DNA from: CAWEHT01 sp963808455
Lineage (GTDB): Bacteria > Chloroflexota > Anaerolineae > CG2-30-64-16
Direction: 5' to 3'
Assembly (NCBI GenBank): GCA_963808455.1
Contig: CAWEHT010000293.1
Coordinates: 1-6,584 of the forward strand
DNA length: 6,584 bases
The notes under the pieces: model-generated
Seen by the model: the letters and a program-made list of their open reading frames with translations, nothing else
What the model was told of the DNA's origin: nothing
The model's database searches: none
Shown: positions 1 through 6,084 of the stretch, piece by piece
Position numbering within the stretch: the stretch's first letter is position 1
How the letters are laid out: every line of letters begins with the position of its first letter
Translations under genes and position numbers: made by a program

Positions 1-1168
1 TCCGCCCCGAGCGCACCGCTTCCAGCCCCAGGTCGCCCAGCGGCCTCATGCGCACGAACCACTGTGTGCTCACCATCGGCTCGACGATCTCGCCGCCGCG
101 CTGCGAGCGCGGGACCACCGTCCGGTACGGTTCGGTCTTGATCGTCAGCCCCGCTGCCTCCATGTCGGCCCACAGGCGCTTGCGGGCCTCGAAGCGATCC
201 AGGCCCGCATAAGGGCCGGCCGCCTCATTCGTCCGGGCGTTCTTGTCCAGCACGCTGATCACCGGCAGGCCGTGGCGCTGCCCGATGAGGAAGTCGTTAG
301 GGTCGTGGCCCGGCGTGATCTTCAGCGCCCCCGTCCCGAAGGCCATGTCCACGTAGGTATCCTGGATGACCGGGATCGTGCGCCTGGTGATGGGCACCAG
401 CGCCGTCTCGCCGATGAGATAGCGGTAGCGCTCGTCGTCGGGATGGACCGCCACCGCGGTATCGCCCAGGATGGTTTCCGGCCGCGTGGTGGCCACCGGT
501 ATGTAGCCCGTGGCCGGCCCGTCCGCCAGGTCCCTGCCGGCGAGGGGGTACTTGAAATAGTAGAGCGTGGCGTCCTCTTCGGTGTATTCCACCTCCAGGT
601 CGCTAACGGCGGTCTGCAGGCCCGGCGACCAGTTCACCAGATACTCGCCGCGGTAGATGAGCCCCATGCGGTAGAGGCGCACGAACGCTTCGCGCACGGC
701 GCGGCTCAGGCCCTCGTCGAGCGTAAACCGGGTGCGGTCCCAATCGCACGACGCGCCAAGGCGGCGCAGCTGCTTGATGATGTAATCGCCGAACTTCTCC
801 TTCCACGCCCAGGTGCGGCGCAGGAACTCCTCGCGGCCGACCGCTTCCCGGCTGGTACCTTCGCTCCGCAGCATCTTTTCCACTTGCAGCTGCGTGGCGA
901 TGCCGGCGTGATCGTAGCCAGGCACCCACAGGGCGGCGCGCCCGCGCATCCGTTGGTAACGGATCATCAGATCTTCCAGCGTGACGAACATCGCGTGTCC
1001 CAGGTGCATCCCGCCGGTGATATTGGGAGGGGGGATAGAGATCACGAAAGGCTCGGCGTCCGGGCCGGCTACCTCCGGCTTGAAGAAGCCGGAGCTTTCC
1101 CACCATTCATAGATGCGCTTCTCAGAAGCGCCGGGATCGTAAGTCTTGGGCATCTCGAACTCAGGCAT
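1..1168 (-). CDS. valS: Valyl-tRNA synthetase, N-terminal part (cut by the window edge)
   Basis: Class I synthetase that charges tRNA-Val with valine in the cytoplasm. I translated the minus strand from 1168 to 1: it is open for 389 codons with no stop or frame break. Landmarks in order are MPKTYDP near the start, PPPNITGGMHLGHA with the HIGH-type motif HLGH at residues 55-58, WVPGYDHAGIATQ at 81-93, the CP1 editing domain with TTRPETILGDTAVAVHPDD from residue 227, FGTGALKITPGHDPND from about 277, and STQWFVRM near the cut. The KMSKS half, anticodon-binding domain and C-terminal arm (full length is usually about 850-950 residues) lie beyond base 1. The start at 1168 gives MPEFEMPKTYDP. An in-frame ATG at 1177 sits four bases after GGAAGG (1187-1182) and is an equally possible start. 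The gene is preceded by a valine T-box leader, so it is controlled by tRNA-Val charging. Identification is secure. Confidence 0.97.
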   Translation of the reverse strand, partial: MPEFEMPKTYDPGASEKRIYEWWESSGFFKPEVAGPDAEPFVISIPPPNITGGMHLGHAMFVTLEDLMIRYQRMRGRAALWVPGYDHAGIATQLQVEKMLRSEGTSREAVGREEFLRRTWAWKEKFGDYIIKQLRRLGASCDWDRTRFTLDEGLSRAVREAFVRLYRMGLIYRGEYLVNWSPGLQTAVSDLEVEYTEEDATLYYFKYPLAGRDLADGPATGYIPVATTRPETILGDTAVAVHPDDERYRYLIGETALVPITRRTIPVIQDTYVDMAFGTGALKITPGHDPNDFLIGQRHGLPVISVLDKNARTNEAAGPYAGLDRFEARKRLWADMEAAGLTIKTEPYRTVVPRSQRGGEIVEPMVSTQWFVRMRPLGDLGLEAVRSGR

Positions 1169-1191
1169 GGCTCCCATCTCCCCTTCCGGAC

Positions 1192-1230
1192 AACAAAAGC
1201 GTCCTCCGTCACAAGGACGAAAGGACGCTT
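1192..1230 (-). terminator. Rho-independent terminator of the valS T-box leader
   Basis: On the minus strand AAGCGTCCT (1230-1222) pairs with AGGACGCTT (1205-1197), nine base pairs. An inner helix CGTC/GACG (1219-1216 with 1210-1207) closes a five-base loop. The 3' arm runs into TTTTGTTGT. The 5' arm shares bases 1227-1222 with the T-box antiterminator, so the two folds cannot coexist. Termination should occur when tRNA-Val is charged. Confidence 0.93.
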
Positions 1231-1264
1231 CCGCGGTACCACCTTGCTTGTTTGGATCCACGCC

Positions 1265-1365
1265 CCAGCGCAAACGGTAACCCCGTTGCGATACCGGGAC
1301 GAGGCTTCTCACCACTCGAGGCTATAACGGGCCAACCCGTGACTGCCTACGATCCAGCGCAAACG
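1265..1365 (-). repeat. Two copies of a 12-base repeat closing two hairpins in the T-box leader
   Basis: CGTTTGCGCTGG occurs on the minus strand at 1365-1354 and again at 1276-1265. Each copy supplies the 3' arm of a hairpin opened by CGCAA, at 1380 and 1290. The second is the better helix: CGCAACGG, a five-base loop, then CCGTTTGCG with one bulged base. The copies lie between Stem I and the T-box sequence, one before and one after stem III. Confidence 0.6.
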
Positions 1366-1522
1366 AGCCTCGCCCTTGCGACGATTTCGGCAGCCCGACT
1401 CCCCGGCGACCTTCGGCAGCGCTCACGTTGGATGGGGGCTTCCACCCGCCGGCCCCCGCTCTCTGGCAACGGCCTCCTGCCTACTCCTCCGGTTCCAGGT
1501 CGTTGGTTCTTTGATTGGCGTC

Positions 1523-1551
1523 ATTATATTTGGGCCGGTTGGGGCTGTCAA
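1523..1551 (-). promoter_or_regulatory. Consensus sigma70 promoter of valS
   Basis: Reading the minus strand, TTGACA (1551-1546) is followed after exactly 17 bases by TATAAT (1528-1523). Both hexamers are perfect housekeeping-sigma consensus. Transcription would start near A1516, just upstream of T-box Stem I. A perfect promoter suggests strong constant initiation, with control left to the riboswitch. Confidence 0.93.
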
Positions 1552-1619
1552 ACACGAGGGGGCGAGGTCATTGCGTCTCGGTGACCGGCGTGGTGGTGGC
1601 AAGCCCGAGGTTCTGGGGC

Positions 1620-1655
1620 GTGAAGCGCCTTTCGACTTCTGGTATACTTACCCCA
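1620..1655 (+). promoter_or_regulatory. Possible extended -10 promoter of the lipoprotein gene
   Basis: TATACT at 1643-1648 is preceded by TGG, giving an extended -10 element (TGnTATACT). The -35 region 17 bases upstream (GTGAAG, 1620-1625) is weak, which extended -10 promoters tolerate. A start near 1655 would leave a leader of about 70 bases before the ATG at 1727. The element lies in the divergent gap facing the valS promoter. The rest of the 1561-1726 gap shows no gene that I can support. Confidence 0.45.
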
Positions 1656-1726
1656 AGCGGCCAGGCGATGGCCCGCAGCAGGAGGGCCCGGCATGGCCGG
1701 CAGCTTGAAAGCGAGGTAAGACTAGG

Positions 1727-2684
1727 ATGCGTAAGATTGCCCTCATCGCCGTGATCTTGCTGGCAGCCTCGTGTCACTCGGCGACCATGGCCCCGTCGTC
1801 GGGCGCTTACGGGGCGCCGGCGCCGGGCGCCGGCGGAGCCTCATCCAACGGCCCGGCGCTGGCCACGCAAATCGCCGCGAGCGCCGCGGCCGGCGCGCCC
1901 ATCTTGCCCAACCCCTCCATGACCCCAGGCGATACCCTCGACGTTACGTCGGCGGATATCTGCCAGTCCGGCTATGCGCACAAGGTGCGCAACGTGCCTC
2001 AATCGGAGAAAGATCAGGCCTATCGCGAGTACGGCATCACCTCCCATAAGGCCGGCAGCTACGAAGTGGATCACCTCATCAGCCTCGAGCTGGGCGGGTC
2101 CAACTCGATCAAAAATCTCTGGCCCGAAACCTACCACGGTCCCTGGAACGCGCACATCAAGGACGCGCTGGAGAATAAGCTGCACGACCTGGTGTGCGGC
2201 GGCCAGCTGAGCCTGGCGGCCGCACAGCACGCCATCTCCACCAATTGGATCGCCGCCTACCAGCAGTACGTCAGCCAGACGCCGACGGTGGCCGGGCAGG
2301 AGTTCGGCGATCAGGTGCCCGGCAACACGCCGGACACGGATTCCGGTGCCACTTCTACTTCCATTCCCGCTCCTACGGCGGCCGCTCCCACGGCGGCCGC
2401 TCCGGCCGGCGGGCAGCTACAGCTGGTCAGCCTGACCTCGCCGGTGGCGCGCGGCTCGACGGCCACGCTGACGGTCCGGACAACGCCCGGCGCCCGGTGC
2501 TCGATCAGTGTTAAAGTATGCCACCGGCACCAGCCATGCCGCGGGCCTGAACCCGGAGGCCGCGGGAGGGGATGGCACGTGTTCCTGGTCCTGGAAAGTC
2601 AGCGAGGAAACCAATGCGGGGACGTGGAGTGTGACTGTGACCGCCGGCGGCGACAGCCAGACCTATCCTTTCGTGGTGCAGTAG
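1727..2684 (+). CDS. Secreted lipoprotein with HNH-like nuclease domain and C-terminal Ig-like module; frameshifted near 2513
   Basis: Probably a lipid-anchored extracytoplasmic nuclease. Residues 1-16 form a lipoprotein signal peptide ending in the lipobox LAASC, with the acylated cysteine at 16. A low-complexity Ala/Gly/Pro spacer follows. Residues 79-180 resemble an HNH (beta-beta-alpha metal) domain: the core VDHLISLELGGSNSIKNLWP has D115, H116 and N130 as likely active-site residues. C79 and C157 could form a disulphide. Residues 205-228 are a Thr/Pro/Ala linker. The Ig-like module begins near 230. Read straight, the frame becomes Arg/Cys-rich nonsense after residue 263 and runs to 2803. 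Skipping one A in the AAA at 2513-2515 restores KYATGTSHAAGLNPEA, then SWSWKVSEETNAGTW, and a clean stop at 2682-2684 (318 residues). The nuclease domain is unaffected by the break. Upstream there is only a weak ribosome site (GAGGT near 1711). The substrate is not known; nuclease activity is inferred from the motif. Confidence 0.82.
2375..2404 (+). repeat. Tandem 15-base repeat in the lipoprotein linker
   Basis: Two adjacent copies, 2375-2389 and 2390-2404, differ only in the last base. They encode PTAAAPTAAAP-type linker sequence between the nuclease-like and Ig-like domains. Such repeats change linker length by slippage without breaking the frame. Confidence 0.8.
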
Positions 2685-2699
2685 CGGGGCGCAGCATGA

Positions 2700-2748
2700 G
2701 CGCTGAAAACGCCAGTTCGAAGGTTTCACCCTGCGTGTGGCTCAGCGC
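2700..2748 (+). other. Possible hairpin in the ppk2 upstream region
   Basis: GCGCTGA (2700-2706) is complementary to TCAGCGC (2742-2748), and inside it GCCA (2711-2714) matches TGGC (2738-2741). The large loop is unpaired, and no T-run follows, so it is not a standard terminator. It lies between the lipoprotein stop and the ppk2 start, in the part that the alternative GTG start at 2737 would use. Its function is unknown. Confidence 0.3.
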
Positions 2749-2775
2749 CCTGCCGATCAACACGGTAGCAAATTC

Positions 2776-2781
2776 AGGAGG
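2776..2781 (+). promoter_or_regulatory. Strong ribosome binding site deciding the ppk2 start
   Basis: AGGAGG lies five bases before the ATG at 2787, which opens the Lys-rich sequence MAKKDKDKED. The only start further upstream in the catalytic frame, GTG at 2737, has no such site. This makes 2787 the natural start even though it is out of frame with the catalytic core. Confidence 0.8.
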
Positions 2782-2786
2782 GCAAG

Positions 2787-3807
2787 ATGGCAAAGAAGGA
2801 TAAGGACAAGGAGGACAGTGTTCGAGAGGAAGCAGCACCGGCAAGGAACAAGGACAAAGGCAAAGCCCGGTCCGGCGATCCTCCCGGGCACGTGGCGCCG
2901 GCCGCGGGGCTTGAGCAGCGCGGGGGCCGGCGCTTCCCACGTATCGGCGGGCCCCCAAAAGGGGGGGGCAGTCGCGGTAAGCCTGCCGGTGGCGGACCCG
3001 AGAGCTGTGGCCGACCTGCACGCCCCGCCCAAGAGGCTGAGCAAAAAGGAATATGAAGAGGAGCTGGCCAAGTTGTATGTCGAGCTGGTCAAGCTGCAGG
3101 AATGGGTCAAGTTCAAGGGCCTGAGGGTGGTCATCGTCTTCGAAGGGCGGGATGCGGCGGGCAAGGGCGGCACCATCAAGCGGATCACCGAGACCCTGAA
3201 CCCCCGCTACGCCCGGGTGGTGGCGTTGGGCGTCCCCACGGAGCGTGAGAAGACGCAGTGGTATTTTCAGCGCTACGTCCCTCACCTGCCGGCGGCCGGC
3301 GAGATGGTGTTCTTCGACCGGAGCTGGTACAACCGCGCCGGCGTCGAACGCGTCATGGGCTTCTGCACCGAGGACGAGTATCGCGAGTTTCTCCGCTCGT
3401 GCCCCGAGTTCGAGCGCATGCTGGTCCGCTCCGGCATCATCCTGATCAAGTACTGGTTCTCGGTGAGCGACGAGGAACAGGAGCGCCGGTTCAAGGCCCG
3501 CATGGAAGACCCGACCAGGCGGTGGAAGCTCAGCCCGATGGATATGGAGTCGCGCAAGCGCTGGGTGGAATATTCCAAGGCCAAAGACGCCATGTTCGCT
3601 TCCACCGACATCAAACAAGCGCCGTGGTACGTGGTCAACGCCAGCGACAAACCTCGCGCCCGGCTCAACGTGATCAAGCACCTGTTGAGCCTGATCCCGT
3701 ACGAGGACCTGACGCCAGAGCAGATCGAGCTCCCGCCACGGCAAGCGGACGGCGGCTACGTGCGCCCGCCGATCACCGACCAGACCTTCGTGCCCGAAGT
3801 GTATTAG
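2787..3807 (+). CDS. ppk2: Polyphosphate kinase 2 (PPK2 family), frame break in the N-terminal tail
   Basis: Cytoplasmic enzyme that moves phosphate between polyphosphate and nucleotides. The single-domain form with this C-terminus (YVRPPITDQTFVP) is most like class I enzymes that make ATP or GTP from the diphosphate. From about 3034 the protein is textbook PPK2: KKEYEEELAKLYVELVKLQEW, Walker A GRDAAGKGG (3145-3171), FFDRSWYNRAGVERVMGF with the Walker B aspartate (3316-3318), and the lid region with RRWKLSPMD (W at 3523). The Lys-rich start at 2787 is typical of the family and has a strong ribosome site. It lies one frame away from the core and, read straight, ends after 89 codons. Removing one base, most simply from the run of eight G at 2961-2968, joins the two into 339 residues. 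Without correction, the core would need a poor GTG start at 2737 or 2989. Catalytic residues are intact. The gene follows the lipoprotein gene by about 100 bases. Confidence 0.95.
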
Positions 3808-5071
3808 GGAGCGCCCGGGCCACGACCATGACGGAACGGGAGGCTTGCTCCTGGCCCATCAGTTGAGTTTGGGCTGCCCGGGGGCGGCCGGCACGCGTTC
3901 GCATTGCAGCACTGAGCGTCTTTGGGATGTGCCGTCGCCATCCCCTTTCCCCTGGGCAGACTCGCCCTCCCGGCCAGGTTTGCGATGCTGGGTGCCCGGC
4001 ATCCTGTGGCACGATAGGGCTCTTGGCTCCTGTGGCTCCTGATTGAGCCAGCGGACGCAAACGGGCTGGCTGAGGGCGGGCCGCGAGGTTGTCCCTGGCG
4101 TAGAAGGGGCAGCGCTCGGCCAGGACTTTGGCCACGGCGGCCCACTTGCCGGTCTTGATTATGGCGGGCTTGACGGGCTCGCTCGTGGCCAGCTCCTTGC
4201 CGCTGCCGGGAAGTGGCGCATGGGCGCCGTTGGTAGGCGGCTGGCTAACGACAGGCAGAGCGAACGGCGCTGGGGTCGGCTGCACGGATGTGGGATGAGC
4301 CTCAACGCCACCTGCAGGCTCGCCATAGTCTGGGCTGGATGCGGGTGGCTGGGTGGCCGTGGTGGGTTCAACCTGCGCCGTTACACCATCCGCAAGCCAT
4401 TTGCGCAGGACGTCGGCCACTTCCTTGCCCGCCTTGTTCAGGACCATGTCCGTGAGGGCATGGCAGCGGCTCTTGCTCACCACAAAGTCGTGGTCCTGTG
4501 TGATGTCGGCAATGACAGCGAACCCGTACTCAATTTGATCCCTTTGAACCGGCGCCAAGCCGACCTTGCGAGGGTGATTCCTGCCATCGGCGCCGCGCTC
4601 GACCACGTACTCAGTCTTGACGCGCATGGTGGCAATCAGATGCAATCGTGCGGAGAGCACGCGATCTATCAGACTATTGTGCCTGGGGGATGCCTTGCGC
4701 CAGGCGCCGAAGTCGTCCCTCGAGGATGTGGCGGCTGCCACTCGGTCCTTGTACTCTAGCACGCCGTCCTTGCCGGCCCACGCGTGGCTCAAACTGTTGA
4801 CGATGAGCACGTCGTAGCCTGCCCGCTCGGCCTCGTTGATAGCGGCGATGTAATTCTCGACGCTGAAAGAGTCCAGTTCCAGCACGTCGAAATCGAACTC
4901 GCCTGCGTAGAGGCTGGCGCTGCCGTGCCCGGTGTCGATGAGCGCAATCTTGCCGCCCGGCACGAGGTGCGAGGCAATCGCCAGCGCCGTCCACGTTTTG
5001 CCGGAGCCGGACGGCCCGATCAGAGCCATCCGCATCTTGGGTTCCCGTCTGCTTGCTTTCGCGAATGTCAT
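3773..5071 (-). CDS. RecA-fold AAA_24 / Sak4-like ATPase with substituted catalytic acids
   Basis: A P-loop NTPase of a type common in phages and mobile elements, where Sak4 proteins assist single-strand annealing and recombination. The start at 5071 (MTFAKASRREPK) follows GAAGGGAA by about eight bases. An upstream in-frame ATG at 5137 has no such support. Walker A GPSGSGKT is at residues 19-26. The RecA-type beta2 motif reads LIDTGHGSASLYA (46-56), where relatives are expected to have DTE: G48 replaces the catalytic glutamate. Walker B reads VLIVNSLSHAW, with N92 in place of aspartate. KVGLAPVQRDQIEYGF (169-184) and VVSKSRC (197-203) are further family-type motifs. Residues 231-310 are a Pro/Thr/Ala linker, then GKWAAVAKVLAERCPFYA. 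After about 4080 the straight reading loses coding character and overlaps the ppk2 end by 35 bases. Another frame has higher third-position GC and stops at 3859, so a frame break is likely there. The gene lies 72 bases downstream of the SWIM gene and is probably co-transcribed. Confidence 0.85.
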   Translation of the reverse strand: MTFAKASRREPKMRMALIGPSGSGKTWTALAIASHLVPGGKIALIDTGHGSASLYAGEFDFDVLELDSFSVENYIAAINEAERAGYDVLIVNSLSHAWAGKDGVLEYKDRVAAATSSRDDFGAWRKASPRHNSLIDRVLSARLHLIATMRVKTEYVVERGADGRNHPRKVGLAPVQRDQIEYGFAVIADITQDHDFVVSKSRCHALTDMVLNKAGKEVADVLRKWLADGVTAQVEPTTATQPPASSPDYGEPAGGVEAHPTSVQPTPAPFALPVVSQPPTNGAHAPLPGSGKELATSEPVKPAIIKTGKWAAVAKVLAERCPFYARDNLAARPQPARLRPLAQSGATGAKSPIVPQDAGHPASQTWPGGRVCPGERGWRRHIPKTLSAAMRTRAGRPRAAQTQLMGQEQASRSVMVVARALPNTLRARRSGR

Positions 5072-5107
5072 TGGAGTTTTCCCTTCTTGTGAACGAGGTG
5101 GGCAGGT

Positions 5108-5128
5108 GGGCGGACTGGCCAACCGCCC
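5108..5128 (-). other. GC-rich hairpin between the SWIM and ATPase genes
   Basis: On the minus strand GGGCGG (5128-5123) pairs with CCGCCC (5113-5108) across a nine-base loop. No T-run follows, so it is probably not a full terminator. It could be an mRNA processing or attenuation element within the two-gene transcript. It lies in the 72-base gap, upstream of the ATPase ribosome site. Confidence 0.35.
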
Positions 5129-5143
5129 GAGGATCAAGTGTGG

Positions 5144-6073
5144 CTAACAACGCAGGCTGCCGACCTTGGTCATCCAGCCCTGCTGCAGGCGCAACTGGAC
5201 TGTGGCAGCCGCCATGCGGATCTCGCGCACCGTACCCCAGGGCTCGGACTGCGCGACGGCCCTGGCAGCCAGGCCATCCTGCGTGACCTGCTCCACCGCC
5301 AGGAACAGGCCGCGGTCGGAGCAATCCAGCACGTCCCCCGCAGCCAACCCATACAACCGATAGACAGGGCCAAGAGGTGGCGCCGCCTGGTTGGCGATGC
5401 CGCGCGGACGAGAGAGGGCCTGCCGGCGCTTATCCTCCGTTGCCAGCAATGCGGGTTCGCCCGGCGCCAGCTGGCCGCCGGCCGTACTTGCAGACTGGGC
5501 CCGGCTCAGTTCAGCGACGGTAATGCGATCTTTGCTGGCGTGCTCGGCCCGCACGCGGCGCGCCTCGTCGAACTGGCGGGTGCACTCGCTGGGTGACGTG
5601 CCGCAGAAGTGGCACCCCTCGGAATCGGTTAGCAGCCATTCCTGGCACTCGTTGTCCCACACGGGCTCACTTGCCTCGGGCAGGGGCACAGCGTTGACCG
5701 GGATGGGCCTGACCAGCTGCAGTTCCGCCCGCTTGGGAGGCGAGCCGGCCTGGCCGATAGGCACGGGCTCGAGGTCAGGTGCCTGCGGTCCGGCGTCCCT
5801 GAGCTTAAGGCTGGCGCCCAAGACGTGCTTGCAGACCCGCAGGCCGTGCAGCGTGGGCGGCTCGGTGCCCTCGGTCCGCTTCTCAAAGTCGGGGCACGTA
5901 CAGCTGGCCGCCGTGAGCCTGCCCTCCGTGTCGAACTCGATGTGCACGGCATAGCCGTCGGGGCCGCGGCTGGCCGGCACGTAGTACCAGCCAGGGCCCA
6001 TGTCCTGGATCGCGGCGCGGCCGATCTGCTGCGCGCGTTGCCAGCGCAGTGCCAACGGTGTGACGACTGCTAT
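5144..6073 (-). CDS. SWIM zinc-finger protein
   Basis: The SWIM motif CxCx(n)CxH binds zinc and serves DNA or protein binding. Numbered from the TTG at 6055, it is C52-T-C54, a 20-residue spacer (CTCPDFEKR begins it) and C75-K-H77 (GLRVCKHVLG). The N-terminal RWQRAQQIGRAA followed by WYYVPASRGPDGYAVHIEFD is a usual lead-in to SWIM domains. A second cysteine group, C148, C151 and C158 (CHFCGTSPSEC), may bind another metal; it is not a family I can name. The last 70 residues form a mixed domain ending VGSLRC. The start is uncertain: an ideal AGGAGGT precedes ATA at 6073, giving (M)AVVTPLALRWQ. The first standard start is TTG at 6055, 23 bases after AGGAGGT. An in-frame TAG at 6085 rules out any earlier start. 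Its partner downstream is the RecA-fold ATPase. A role in recombination is inferred. Confidence 0.85.
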   Translation of the reverse strand: MAVVTPLALRWQRAQQIGRAAIQDMGPGWYYVPASRGPDGYAVHIEFDTEGRLTAASCTCPDFEKRTEGTEPPTLHGLRVCKHVLGASLKLRDAGPQAPDLEPVPIGQAGSPPKRAELQLVRPIPVNAVPLPEASEPVWDNECQEWLLTDSEGCHFCGTSPSECTRQFDEARRVRAEHASKDRITVAELSRAQSASTAGGQLAPGEPALLATEDKRRQALSRPRGIANQAAPPLGPVYRLYGLAAGDVLDCSDRGLFLAVEQVTQDGLAARAVAQSEPWGTVREIRMAAATVQLRLQQGWMTKVGSLRC

Positions 6074-6077
6074 GGTG

Positions 6078-6084
6078 ACCTCCT
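6078..6084 (-). promoter_or_regulatory. Perfect ribosome binding site in front of an ATA codon
   Basis: AGGAGGT (6084-6078 on the minus strand) lies four bases before ATA at 6073-6071. The TAG stop of the upstream open frame (6085-6083) overlaps this site, a layout typical of tightly packed operons. It argues that translation of the SWIM protein begins at 6073, with ATA either a changed ATG or an unusual start. Confidence 0.7.

Larger units (their letters stand above)
1192..1503 (-). promoter_or_regulatory. T-box riboswitch (tRNA-Val sensing leader of valS)
   Basis: The leader RNA senses uncharged tRNA-Val and lets transcription run on into valS. Stem I is recognisable: AGTA (1485-1482) faces GAA (1414-1412), joined by the helix GGCAG (1481-1477) with CTGCC (1419-1415). 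An AGAGAG segment (1464-1459) and a GGGGG/CCCCC apical helix (1457-1453 with 1438-1434) carry a GGGTGGAAG-type loop. The specifier follows GAAG and reads GTC (1410-1408), a valine codon. A stem III-like hairpin ACGGG-TTGG-CCCGT lies at 1340-1327. The T-box sequence AAGGTGGTACCGCG is at 1245-1232. Its TGGT can pair with the tRNA acceptor end, and the variable T fits the A discriminator usual for tRNA-Val. Antiterminator: AAGG (1245-1242) with CCTT (1224-1221), bulge TGGTACC, and GCG (1234-1232) with CGT (1227-1225). The antiterminator excludes the terminator. I am very confident. Confidence 0.96.

Noticed and set aside
272..1327. Long plus-strand open frame of 351 codons opposite valS
   Set aside because: It is antisense to an unmistakable valS and its T-box leader; its His/Arg/Gly-rich product is typical of a shadow frame in GC-rich DNA.
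2599..3744. Minus-strand open frame of 381 codons opposite ppk2
   Set aside because: The plus strand encodes a textbook PPK2 here, so the frame is a shadow.
3808..3858. Possible terminator between the convergent ppk2 and ATPase ends (GGGCCA/TGGCCC)
   Set aside because: Six-base arms about 30 bases apart, no T-run on either strand and no nested helix.
4043..4759. Plus-strand open frame of 238 codons opposite the ATPase
   Set aside because: It mirrors the linker and core of the ATPase, whose motifs are clear on the other strand; no ribosome site was seen.
5391..5954. Plus-strand open frame opposite the SWIM gene
   Set aside because: Antisense shadow; the minus strand has the CxC...CxH motif and coherent domains.
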